Assembly (NCBI GenBank): GCA_913057175.1
Contig: CAJXNP010000010.1
Location: 62,001-126,000 of the forward strand
DNA from: an uncultured Cytophagales bacterium
GTDB taxonomy: Bacteria; Bacteroidota; Bacteroidia; Cytophagales; Cyclobacteriaceae
Length of the DNA: 64,000 nucleotides
Direction: 5' to 3'
Shown: positions 16,880-24,705 of the stretch, piece after piece
How positions within the stretch are numbered: the first letter of the stretch is position 1
Layout of the letters: every line of letters starts with the position of its first letter
Notes under the pieces: generated by a model
Told to the model about the DNA's origin: nothing
Seen by the model: the letters and a program-made list of their open reading frames with translations, nothing else
Databases searched by the model: none
Program-made: the position numbers and the translations under genes

Positions 16880-19000
16880 ATGATTACGACCCTTAATTGC
16901 TTAAAAATCCCATTTTTCTTTTTCCTTTTCATTTCAGTCTCCTGCAAACAGGAAAAAGCAGGCTCAGTCATTGACGACGTTGCCATTTCCAATGAATCGG
17001 AAACCGCCCAGTGGCTGGCATATGGTCGTACCCACAGCGAACAGCGTTTTAACCCGCTCGACGAAATAAATGAAAACAATGTCAATGAGCTGAAAGTAGA
17101 CTGGTACCTGGACTTACCAAAAGATGTTGGTTTGGTTTCAACACCCCTGGTTGTCGATGGTATCCTGTATTTCACAGGTACCATGAACATAATCCGTGCT
17201 GTCGACGCTGTAACCGGAGAGCGGATTTGGGAATTTGACCCGGAAGTCAGGGAACATATTAAAGGAAAAAAACAAACTGGCTGGTCGCATAGTCGCGGCA
17301 TTTCTTTTTACAAAGGAAAGATTTTCACCGCAACCTGGGATGGCCGATTGATTGCAATCGATGCCAAAACCGGTAAGGAAATCTGGACAGCAGTCACATT
17401 CGATCCACACAGGGCCCTGTATATCACGGGCGCTCCAAAAGCTTTTAAAAACAAAGTAATCATTGGAAACGGTGGTACGGAGGATGGTCCGACGAGAGGG
17501 TTTGTTACTGCATACGATGTGGAAACCGGAAAAGTAGCCTGGAAGTTTTACATCGTTCCGGGAAACCCAGCAGATGGATTTGAAAATAAAGCGATGGAAA
17601 TGGCTGCCAAAACCTGGACAGGCGAATGGTGGAAACATGGAGGCGGAGGAAATGCCTGGCATGGCTTTACGTACGATCCGGAGCTGGATGTCTTGTACAT
17701 CGGAACAGGCAACGGCGCTCCCTGGAATCGAAAAGTCAGAAGTCCGGAGGGTGGAGACAACCTCTTTCTCTGTTCCATTGTTGCGCTGGATCCGGATAAC
17801 GGGGAGTATCTGTGGCATTACCAGACAACTCCGGGTGAAACATGGGATTACAATTCCAGCATGGACATCGTTTTGGCTGACTTGAATATGGATGGAGAAG
17901 AAATGAAAGTCATTCTTCATGCTCCAAAAAACGGTTTTTTCTATGTAATCAATCGCGAAACCGGAAAGCTGATCTCGGCTGAACCATTTGTTGAAACAAC
18001 CTGGGCAACGCATATCGATATGCAAACCGGCAAACCTGTCGAAACAAAAAATGCCAGATATGAAAACGGGCCTGTAGACATTACCCCCAATCCATGGGGC
18101 GCACATACCTGGCATGCCATGTCCTACAATCCGCAAACAGGATTGGTGTATATACCTGCTCTTCATCAGAGTGTCAAATTTTCGGATGAAGGAATTAACC
18201 TGGAAAGCTGGCAAGGACGTGATTTTGCTGCAGGAACTGCTGCCCATATGCTAGAGGCTGATCAACAACCGAGAGATTATCCGGCTTCCCTCATCGCATG
18301 GGACCCGATAAAACAAAAAGAAGCATGGTCGGTTCCTCAAGATGTTTTCTGGAATGCCGGCACATTGACAACCGCTGGCAACCTCGTTTTCCAGGGTCGC
18401 TCAGATGGAAAGTTCCTGGCCTACAATGCTGAAACCGGGGAAGTCCTCTGGACATTTGATGCCGGACTGGGAATATCAGCCGCACCCACTACCTATAAAA
18501 TCAACGGAGTTCAATACGTTTCACTTTTAGTGGGTTTTGGAGGGGGTTATGCTCGTGGAGGATATGAATCCCACAAATTAGGCTGGGCATATGGTGCTCA
18601 TACGAGAAGGTTAATCACTTTTTCACTGGATGGAAAAAAGGACCTACCTCCACAGCCGCCCCGCTTTTTCCCAAGGCCAATCAAAGATCCGGAATTTATC
18701 CTTGATGAAGATCTGGCCATTCAAGGGTACAATGAATATTGGAAATGTTTCAATTGTCATGGAGACGGAATGTTTGGAGGAAGCATGGCCCCGGACCTGA
18801 GGGCATCCCCCATTCCGCTTGACTTTAATTCTTTTGCTGCAGTCGTTCGGGATGGATTGAAAAATAACATGGGCATGCCTTCCTATCCTGAGATGTCAGA
18901 TGAGCAGCTGGAAGCTTTGAGGCATTTTATCCGAAAAAGGGCAAGGGAAACCTATCCGGTTTATGAGGGATTGATTGCTGAACAGGAGAGTCAAAACTAA
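16880..19000 (+). CDS. quinohemoprotein alcohol dehydrogenase (PQQ, C-terminal cytochrome c)
   Basis: The ATG at 16880 starts a lipoprotein signal with lipobox FISVSC; a TTG at 16844 in the same frame would add 12 residues. The body is an eight-bladed PQQ propeller with repeats such as DAVTGERIWEFDP, DAKTGKEIWTA and NAETGEVLWTFDAG. Catalytic Asp lies in ETWDYNSSMDIVLADL; Asn two residues later, where lanthanide enzymes have Asp, suggests calcium dependence. The C-terminus is a cytochrome c with CFNCH and a Met-rich axial region. The adjacent Cys pair that forms the vicinal disulfide in most homologues is absent. Predicted role: periplasmic alcohol oxidation. Confidence 0.88.
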   Translation: MITTLNCLKIPFFFFLFISVSCKQEKAGSVIDDVAISNESETAQWLAYGRTHSEQRFNPLDEINENNVNELKVDWYLDLPKDVGLVSTPLVVDGILYFTGTMNIIRAVDAVTGERIWEFDPEVREHIKGKKQTGWSHSRGISFYKGKIFTATWDGRLIAIDAKTGKEIWTAVTFDPHRALYITGAPKAFKNKVIIGNGGTEDGPTRGFVTAYDVETGKVAWKFYIVPGNPADGFENKAMEMAAKTWTGEWWKHGGGGNAWHGFTYDPELDVLYIGTGNGAPWNRKVRSPEGGDNLFLCSIVALDPDNGEYLWHYQTTPGETWDYNSSMDIVLADLNMDGEEMKVILHAPKNGFFYVINRETGKLISAEPFVETTWATHIDMQTGKPVETKNARYENGPVDITPNPWGAHTWHAMSYNPQTGLVYIPALHQSVKFSDEGINLESWQGRDFAAGTAAHMLEADQQPRDYPASLIAWDPIKQKEAWSVPQDVFWNAGTLTTAGNLVFQGRSDGKFLAYNAETGEVLWTFDAGLGISAAPTTYKINGVQYVSLLVGFGGGYARGGYESHKLGWAYGAHTRRLITFSLDGKKDLPPQPPRFFPRPIKDPEFILDEDLAIQGYNEYWKCFNCHGDGMFGGSMAPDLRASPIPLDFNSFAAVVRDGLKNNMGMPSYPEMSDEQLEALRHFIRKRARETYPVYEGLIAEQESQN

Positions 19001-19008
19001 ATTAAAAG

Positions 19009-19608
19009 TCAATACTTATGCTTCCCGACAGTCCACCCTTTTTTGCTTAAATATTTCTCCCCCGATTCAATTGCTCCTGATTCCATTTCCGTTCCCATGG
19101 AATCATTCCAGCGATTGAGGTAGCCAAACAGCGCTACCACTCCGGCGATCTCTACAATTTCGCCTTCATCCCAATACTTTCGCAAATCGTTAGCAATGTT
19201 ATCGTCGACTGAATTGGGAATCGTCGAACTTGCCAAGGCAAAATTCATAGCTGCTCTCTCAGCTTCTGAAAAAGCAGGGTGGGTCCGGTAATCCCAAATA
19301 TTGTCTAGTTTTTCCTGTTCGGCTCCATATCTTTCCGCCGCCCTAATGGCATGTGCCTGGCAATACCTGCAGCCGGCTGCATTGCTGCTGATATAGGCGA
19401 TTACCCTCTTCAAAGCGCTGGTCACTCTCCCATTGTTTTCCATGACTGCCTTGTTCATCTCTATGAATGCGTAGGCAATCCTCGGTCGGTGGTGCATAGT
19501 TCGAATGGAGTTAGGACAAAATCCCAGGGTTTCATTGTAAAACTCAATCAGTTTCTGCAACTCCGGATCGTTTTCGGATGATTTGGGCTGAATAAGGGGA
19601 TTTTTCAT
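19009..19608 (-). CDS. AhpD-like carboxymuconolactone decarboxylase family protein
   Basis: The 199-residue protein carries the alkylhydroperoxidase AhpD-type active site SSNAAGCRYCQAHAIRAAERYG, with the CxxC pair near residue 98 and a nearby His. The preceding PNSIRTMHHRPRIAYAFIEMNKAVM and the following NIWDYRTHPAFSEAERAAMNFAL fit the uncharacterised peroxidase-related subgroup. Such proteins reduce peroxides or act as disulfide reductants. It converges on the PQQ dehydrogenase with 8 bp between stops. Confidence 0.85.
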   Translation of the reverse strand: MKNPLIQPKSSENDPELQKLIEFYNETLGFCPNSIRTMHHRPRIAYAFIEMNKAVMENNGRVTSALKRVIAYISSNAAGCRYCQAHAIRAAERYGAEQEKLDNIWDYRTHPAFSEAERAAMNFALASSTIPNSVDDNIANDLRKYWDEGEIVEIAGVVALFGYLNRWNDSMGTEMESGAIESGEKYLSKKGWTVGKHKY

Positions 19609-19842
19609 GAATGTTTAAGTCTATTGACCAAAATTAATGAAAGGTTGGTGAGACACCAATCTTGGGGTTGAGAGAAATTTATTTCTTGAGGTAGCAGGGT
19701 GTCTGACACCGAATCCCTTCGGTTTTTAAGCTTAAAAATTTAAACAAAAATAAGCTATTGGTAAGGAAAGCATGGTATCTTGAATTTGGGAGTTATCATT
19801 ATAAATCAGATTGTTAAGCCTTACTAAAATTTGAAAGTTCAA
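19609..19842. other. intergenic region with small palindromes
   Basis: The stretch holds a 13-bp palindrome GGTGTCTGACACC (19698-19710) followed by a short stem ACCGAA-TCCC-TTCGGT with TTTT. The latter looks like a rightward terminator, but no rightward gene ends just before it. No gene is visible. Confidence 0.4.
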
Positions 19843-20295
19843 CTATAACTTCCTGTCCCTTTCATAATCAGAGACTTTCTTAATCCTTCTTTCATGGCGG
19901 CCGCCTTCAAATTTGGCATCTAACCAGGCTTTAACGATCTCTATACCTAATTCATGAGAAACCATCCTTCCTCCCATGGCAATCATATTGGCGTTATTAT
20001 GCTCTTTGGTCAATTTGGCGCTTTCTACATTCCAGCACAATCCGCAGCGGATGCCTGCTACTTTATTGGCAGTGATAGCTTCCCCGTTACCACTACCTCC
20101 GAAAACAATTCCCAATTCACATTCACCGGTAGCTACATGTTCAGCGGCTGGGATCACAAAATCAGGATAATCAGTGGAGTCGGGACTATTCGTGCCAAAG
20201 TCTACCACAACGATATCCTGTGTAACCAGAAAATCTTTGATCGCCTCCTTCAGGTCGAACCCTGCATGGTCGGTTCCTAATGCAATTTTTAACAT
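19843..20295 (-). CDS. rpiB: ribose-5-phosphate isomerase B (RpiB/LacB family)
   Basis: The 150-residue protein has the family start GTDHAGFDLKEAIKDFL and the motif FGGSGNGEAITANKVAGIRCGLCW, then NNANMIAMGGRMVS. It interconverts ribose-5-phosphate and ribulose-5-phosphate in the pentose phosphate pathway. The catalytic Cys of the E. coli enzyme is replaced by the GGSGNGE form, as in actinobacterial RpiB where Glu acts as the base. That variant is unusual for a Bacteroidota gene but complete. It stands alone on the minus strand. Confidence 0.9.
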   Translation of the reverse strand: MLKIALGTDHAGFDLKEAIKDFLVTQDIVVVDFGTNSPDSTDYPDFVIPAAEHVATGECELGIVFGGSGNGEAITANKVAGIRCGLCWNVESAKLTKEHNNANMIAMGGRMVSHELGIEIVKAWLDAKFEGGRHERRIKKVSDYERDRKL

Positions 20296-20643
20296 GTCGG
20301 TTGGTTTAGTGATTTGAGAAATACAAAATTAATTTGTGTCAGTTTATGTTAACTGTAGGATAAAAAAATCAGAAGAAAACAGCTTTTTAAGTATTACACA
20401 CCCCGTCATCCACCAGCTGGCGGAGAATAGTGGTGTTTTCTTTTGATTTTTTACTGCCATATAACCTAGGCTTAAAATTAATATTTATTCGCCAATAAGA
20501 AGGGGGTGTCGGGGATTAGTTAATCCTATTGTCATGTTTATTCCTACAGCCAATGCCTGTGTCCTCATGGTCAGGCCATCCCTTTGGGGTGAGTCTTTGG
20601 GTGGCAATTTCGGTTGATATGACGCCAGGCCAGGGCACAGGTT
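20296..20643. other. intergenic region with degenerate repeat
   Basis: This gap has no convincing gene; a 63-codon minus-strand frame lacks any family feature. At 20405-20426 the sequence GTCATCCACCAGCTGGCGGA resembles half of the 36-bp palindrome at 24656-24691, so it is probably a decayed copy of that family. Confidence 0.4.
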
Positions 20644-20674
20644 AAAAAAAAGGCCTTCCTCAAAAAAGAAGGCC
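20644..20674 (-). terminator. rho-independent terminator of the first small barrel gene
   Basis: On the minus strand, GGCCTTC and GAAGGCC (arms 20668-20674 and 20652-20658) form a 7-bp GC-rich stem with a 9-base loop, followed by eight U. It lies 27 bp after the stop of the outer-membrane barrel gene. Confidence 0.85.
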
Positions 20675-20700
20675 AAATAGTTTTTTTATTTTGATGAGGA

Positions 20701-21189
20701 TTAGTTCAGGCGGTAAAGTATGCCAAATCCCAGCACACCCTGGTCAAAGTCGCCAAGGACATATTTTAGTTCAAAAATCCCCGCAACTTTTGAGGAAAAG
20801 AAATATTCGAAGCCCCCACCCAGATTCACACCTAGTTCAGTTCTTTTGTCTCTCGTATCCGTGGGCGTGTGTTTAGAGTATCTGGTTGAAAAATTTAATC
20901 CAAATAGAGGATAAATGTGTGCTTCATTACTTAAAGCGTGTATATAGTGGCCATCGATATTGATTGCATTGGCGCCACTTTTATAGTTATTATTGGTCTG
21001 GGGAAAAAAGAAATTAATATTTGGAACAATCGCCCAATTCTGATTTATGCGAAAATCACCCCGCATATCAAATGCCCACCTTTCAACATCGGTACCATAG
21101 ACCAATCCGCCGCCGACCAGAAAATTTTGAGCTTTTACACCAGAAACCAGTACAACCATCAATGCAAAAAATGTAATTAGCTTTTTCAT
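20701..21189 (-). CDS. outer-membrane beta-barrel protein (small porin-like)
   Basis: The 162-residue protein has a signal peptide (residues 1-20, ending GVKAQ) and alternating amphipathic strands: FLVGGGLVYGTDVERW, INQNWAIVPNINFFFP, AHIYPLFGLNFSTRY, ELGVNLGGGFEYFF, VAGIFELKYVLGDFDQ, ending in an aromatic-rich strand GFGILYRLN. It fits an eight-stranded barrel of the outer-membrane beta-barrel family (PF13568-like). The next upstream gene is a paralogue, so this is a tandem pair. Each is closed by its own terminator. Confidence 0.8.
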   Translation of the reverse strand: MKKLITFFALMVVLVSGVKAQNFLVGGGLVYGTDVERWAFDMRGDFRINQNWAIVPNINFFFPQTNNNYKSGANAINIDGHYIHALSNEAHIYPLFGLNFSTRYSKHTPTDTRDKRTELGVNLGGGFEYFFSSKVAGIFELKYVLGDFDQGVLGFGILYRLN

Positions 21190-21584
21190 GATTATTATTT
21201 GTTTGAATTTTCAGACTAAATAAAATTGAATTAAAAAATGTCTTAATAGGATTTTATTCTTTCACTTAAGGCAAAGATATTGTCGGCTTTTCAATAATCA
21301 CTTTCAAAAAAGTCGATTTCCCTACAGGTGAAATCAAGTGGAAAATAAATGATTATTAACTAAGGTTGATACTTATTGACAAGCCATGATCTGTTTTTAG
21401 AATGCTAAAAATAAAGGAGATAAGATATGTTGTCTTAAAATAGGGATTTCTTAGAAATTAAGTTTTATAGCTGGAATATTTCAATTTGAACACCTAAATA
21501 AAATAATTTCAATGAAATCTTTACTTCATTTCTTATTCGCACTGCTGTCATTCTATGATGTGGTTACAATAATTATATACTAAA
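21190..21584. other. AT-rich intergenic region
   Basis: About 395 bp between the two barrel genes, strongly AT-rich. It must hold the promoter of the downstream barrel gene. I see no gene or repeat in it. Confidence 0.35.
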
Positions 21585-21618
21585 TAAAAATGCCATGTAA
21601 TTTAATATACATGGCATT
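21585..21618 (-). terminator. rho-independent terminator of the second small barrel gene
   Basis: On the minus strand, AATGCCATGTA (21608-21618 complement) pairs with TACATGGCATT (21589-21599 complement) in an 11-bp stem with an 8-base loop, followed by a U-rich tract. It lies 26 bp after the stop. Confidence 0.75.
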
Positions 21619-21643
21619 CTAGTTTCGGATTTTGCCGATGATG

Positions 21644-22129
21644 TTATTTAATTTTGTACACAGCACCTAAACCAAAGATAGCCTGGTCAGTTTTTGCGAT
21701 CGTATATTTTATTTCAAAAAACCCTGCTACTTTTTCAGTAAAGAAATATTCTATTCCTCCCCCGATATTTAAACCTACTTCAGCATCACTATCGTCACCC
21801 AATATTTCATCCTTTATTGCAAAAGTAGAAATGTTAATGCCTGCTAAGGGATATACATTAACCTGATCATTCAAACCAAACAGATAGTGCCCATCAATAA
21901 AATAATCCCTGTAAACAAACTTATAGTTGTCATACTTTTCTGCAAAGTAAAAATTTATACCAGGAATGATACACCATACTTCATAGAGTCTGAAATCTCC
22001 CCTGATATTAATACCGGCTTGTTCCGTCCATGTTCCATAAACCAATCCTCCTCCAGCGAGGATACTTTGAGCATTCGAACTTGTCGCTATTATTGCCAAT
22101 AGCGAACAAGCAACAAGAAATTTTCTCAT
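21644..22129 (-). CDS. outer-membrane beta-barrel protein, paralogue of neighbour
   Basis: The 161-residue product has a signal peptide (ending SSNAQ) and the same strand order as the gene at 20701: ILAGGGLVYGTWTEQ, GDFRLYEVWCIIPGINFYF, VNVYPLAGINIS, EVGLNIGGGIEYFF, VAGFFEIKYTIAKTDQ, ending FGLGAVYKIK. It is a clear paralogue from tandem duplication. The role is probably structural or small-solute passage; no specific ligand is evident. Confidence 0.8.
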   Translation of the reverse strand: MRKFLVACSLLAIIATSSNAQSILAGGGLVYGTWTEQAGINIRGDFRLYEVWCIIPGINFYFAEKYDNYKFVYRDYFIDGHYLFGLNDQVNVYPLAGINISTFAIKDEILGDDSDAEVGLNIGGGIEYFFTEKVAGFFEIKYTIAKTDQAIFGLGAVYKIK

Positions 22130-22248
22130 GATTTTGATTAGGCTTTGTTTAGTATTAAAATACTCATTTTTTGCTTTAAATCCTTCTTATCTCTTTGGCT
22201 TTTCTAAAACAAAAACCTAATTTGACACGAAATTAACCAACTATACCT

Positions 22249-22788
22249 ATGAAAAAAGTATCAATCGTTTTTGCATTGGCATTTATATTTTATGCAGCCG
22301 TACCTCAACAGGCTAGTGCACAATTCAACCCTTTCACTGACAATACCAAAATGATCACCGCCGGATTTGGATTTACCGGATGGGGCGTTCCTATTTTTGC
22401 CCGTTTTGAAGCTCCTGTTTACGACAATGTTACGGTTGGTGGTGATATTTCATATCAGGGAGATAAAGAAACAATCTCAGGGTTAAAGTATAAGCACAGG
22501 ATCTTCGGGATAGTAGTAAGAGGAGATTACCACTTCAATGAATTGTTAGAATTACCTAGCGAATGGGATGTCTATGCGGGGTTAGGAATAGGATATTATA
22601 GCTGGAAATCTGAATTATATGATTCGCCTTTGGATATTGATTATCCAGGCTCTGCTAATGGAGGATTTTCAGTTGGTGTCCATGTAGGTGGAAGATATTT
22701 CTTCAAAGACAACCTGGGTGTTAACCTGGAATTCGGTGGCGGAAATGTGCTTGCCGGGGGAACAGTCGGCGTTACATATCTTTTTTAA
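22249..22788 (+). CDS. outer-membrane beta-barrel protein
   Basis: The 179-residue protein has a signal peptide (ending QASAQ) and a barrel pattern: MITAGFGFTGWGVPIFARFE, VTVGGDISYQ, FGIVVRGDYHFNELLELPSEWDVYAGLGIGYY, FSVGVHVGGRYFF, LGVNLEFGGGN, ending GVTYLF. The strand repeat and terminal Phe suit an eight-stranded outer-membrane protein. It is divergent from the two smaller barrels next to it and only loosely similar to them. Confidence 0.78.
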   Translation: MKKVSIVFALAFIFYAAVPQQASAQFNPFTDNTKMITAGFGFTGWGVPIFARFEAPVYDNVTVGGDISYQGDKETISGLKYKHRIFGIVVRGDYHFNELLELPSEWDVYAGLGIGYYSWKSELYDSPLDIDYPGSANGGFSVGVHVGGRYFFKDNLGVNLEFGGGNVLAGGTVGVTYLF

Positions 22789-23013
22789 AAAATTTTCATA
22801 ACCCACTTTCACAGGCGGAACAAAGAGCGTTTATACCTGAAAAATTAAACATTAAAAGTCATCCTGAAGCTGAAAACAATAGTCTTTGATTCATAATGGA
22901 ATGACATATGTCTATGTCATTAGAAACTTGATTCACTATCGTTTGCTTGAATATACCGATCCTGAAACCCAAAAGGGATCACAATGTGACAAGTTCAGGA
23001 AGATTTTTATTTT

Positions 23014-24021
23014 TTATTTTACAACATCTTCCCACTTTCCGCTTTTTCCGGCTCTCAAAACTGCCTGGATCGTAGCTATGTTACCCAATGAATTTTCCAG
23101 GGGAACAGGTACCTCTGTGTCTTCCAGTATTGCCCTGCTGAAAGCATCACCTTGTACCTGGTATTGATCACAAACCGGGTAGCTGATTTCTTCTTCTTTT
23201 ACTTGTGAAAATATTCCCTCGTTGATAAACAAGCGACAAGGTTTGTTATTTGGCGCGTTAAACGGGATTTCGATATCCAGTCGCTTTTTGTCTCCGAAAA
23301 AACTCATTCGCTGATATGGGACCAGCTGGGTGCTGACATGAAAGGATGCCTGCCCCGAAGGAAATTCCATTAGAACAGAAGAGAGAATATCGGTATCAAA
23401 TTTCGGATCATACGAAACCTGCGCAGCCACGCGAACAGGATCATCGCCGAACACAAATCTCGATGTATGGATCGGATAACAACCAATGTCCCACATAGCT
23501 CCGCCGCCATATTCCTTTATGTTTCGAATATTATTTTCATCGACATTGTAATAGCTGAAAAAACCCTGTACAATCTTAAACTTTCCTAACTTGCCTCTGC
23601 CGATCCTTTTCACAGCATCGACCCATTGCGGATGGGTGTGGACCATAAAGGCTTCTCCGACCTTCACGCTAAATTCATCCCTAAGCTTCATTAGTTGCTT
23701 TACTTCATCAGTTGTCAAAACCAATGGTTTTTCACACAATACGTGCTTTCCGGCTCGAATCGCTTTTTCCGTCCATTCCAGGTGCATGTGGTTGGGGAGG
23801 GGATTGTAAATCGCATCGATTTCAGGATCGTCAAAAAGCTCTTCGTAGCTACCATATGCTTTGGGGATATTCAATTCAGTAGCTGCTTTTTTGGCTGATT
23901 CCAGATTTCGGGAAGAGATTGCGGTGATCTCCGCATATTCACATTTCTGCATAGCAGGAATGACCTGCTTCACGCCGATTTTCGCGGTGCTGATGATGCC
24001 CCATCGTATTTTGTCAGACAT
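23014..24021 (-). CDS. Gfo/Idh/MocA-family oxidoreductase
   Basis: The 335-residue protein has an N-terminal Rossmann fold (RWGIISTAKIGVKQVIPAM), the family EKP motif in GKHVLCEKPLVLTTDEV (about residue 95), and a C-terminal alpha/beta domain with GGGAMWDIGCYPIHTSRFVFG holding the likely catalytic His. It uses NAD(P) to oxidise or reduce a sugar or related compound; the substrate is unknown. It is monocistronic, with the AhpD-like/sigma pair divergent upstream. Confidence 0.88.
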   Translation of the reverse strand: MSDKIRWGIISTAKIGVKQVIPAMQKCEYAEITAISSRNLESAKKAATELNIPKAYGSYEELFDDPEIDAIYNPLPNHMHLEWTEKAIRAGKHVLCEKPLVLTTDEVKQLMKLRDEFSVKVGEAFMVHTHPQWVDAVKRIGRGKLGKFKIVQGFFSYYNVDENNIRNIKEYGGGAMWDIGCYPIHTSRFVFGDDPVRVAAQVSYDPKFDTDILSSVLMEFPSGQASFHVSTQLVPYQRMSFFGDKKRLDIEIPFNAPNNKPCRLFINEGIFSQVKEEEISYPVCDQYQVQGDAFSRAILEDTEVPVPLENSLGNIATIQAVLRAGKSGKWEDVVK

Positions 24022-24114
24022 TATTTTTCTGGTTTGGTATACGGTTTCAATTTAATAAATCAATATGGAAAGTACGGATGGAAAATGATGATTGGTTTAA
24101 ATTGTAAAAATAAG

Positions 24115-24144
24115 TGTCACGTTTTTTCTCCGGATTCTGTCGTG
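24115..24144 (+). promoter_or_regulatory. candidate ECF41-dependent promoter
   Basis: TGTCACG (24115-24121), a 16-bp spacer and TGTC (24138-24141) match the ECF41 promoter pattern TGTCACA-N16-CGTC with two changes. The ATG of the AhpD-like gene lies 27 bp downstream. ECF41 factors usually drive this partner gene. Confidence 0.5.
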
Positions 24145-24167
24145 TTAGTAAATCAAATAAAATAATT

Positions 24168-24635
24168 ATGACACGAATAAAATTGCAAAAGTTCCCACAG
24201 CCCGTATTACAATCCTTCCTTGCTGTTGAAGATTACATTAAAAATTGCGGGCTGGATATCAAATTGATCGAATTGGTCAAGTTTAGGGTATCCCAGATCA
24301 ACAATTGTGCGTATTGTCTGGATATGCACTATAAAGTCGCCAAACACTACGGAGAAGATCCTCAAAGACTCTATTCGGTTTCCGCATGGAGAGAAACAGA
24401 ATATTATTCGGAAAAAGAACAGGCTGCTTTACGCTTCGCAGAAAACCTGACTTTGACTCAAAATGGCGGGTTAGAGGAGGAGGTTTTCGAAGGGTTAAAA
24501 AAGCATTTTACTGATGATGAAATTGTTAACTTAACTACCGTTGTGGCACAGATCAATGTCTGGAACAGAACCACAAAAGTATTTAACAATGTGGCCGGTT
24601 CGTTTCAGTTACAGAAGTATCAAATGGCGGATTAA
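24168..24635 (+). CDS. AhpD-like carboxymuconolactone decarboxylase, partner of ECF41 sigma
   Basis: I start at the ATG at 24168 (MTRIKLQKFPQPV); the longer frame from 24114 runs through the promoter. The protein has the CxxC active site VSQINNCAYCLDMHYKVAKHYG near residue 47 and WRETEYYSEKEQAALRFAENLT. It is a small AhpD-type redox protein. In ECF41 systems a conserved gene next to the sigma gene encodes a carboxymuconolactone decarboxylase, oxidoreductase or epimerase (COE); this gene fills that place, 70 bp before the sigma gene. Confidence 0.88.
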   Translation: MTRIKLQKFPQPVLQSFLAVEDYIKNCGLDIKLIELVKFRVSQINNCAYCLDMHYKVAKHYGEDPQRLYSVSAWRETEYYSEKEQAALRFAENLTLTQNGGLEEEVFEGLKKHFTDDEIVNLTTVVAQINVWNRTTKVFNNVAGSFQLQKYQMAD

Positions 24636-24655
24636 AAAGTAAAAATAATAACAGT

Positions 24656-24691
24656 GTCATCCTGATCCGCCAGCTGGCGGATCAGGATGAC
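24656..24691. repeat. perfect 36-bp palindrome between COE gene and sigma gene
   Basis: The half GTCATCCTGATCCGCCAG (24656-24673) is exactly mirrored by 24674-24691. It lies between the stop of the AhpD-like gene and the sigma start, 14 bp before the latter. The left flank CAGTGTCATCCTGA recurs exactly at 25565-25578. A cruciform or mRNA hairpin here could lower sigma translation. Confidence 0.85.
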
Positions 24692-24705
24692 TATAAATTT
24701 ACTAT

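Noticed and set aside
17138-18247. 369-codon frame on the minus strand
   Set aside because: It is antisense to the well-supported PQQ dehydrogenase and its translation has no signal, domain or family feature.
19711-19726. rightward terminator-like hairpin ACCGAA-TCCC-TTCGGT with T-run
   Set aside because: No rightward gene ends within 700 bp except one already separated by a convergent gene; recorded only as part of the intergenic note.
20485-20676. 63-codon minus-strand gene
   Set aside because: It runs through the barrel gene's terminator and has no start context or recognisable composition.
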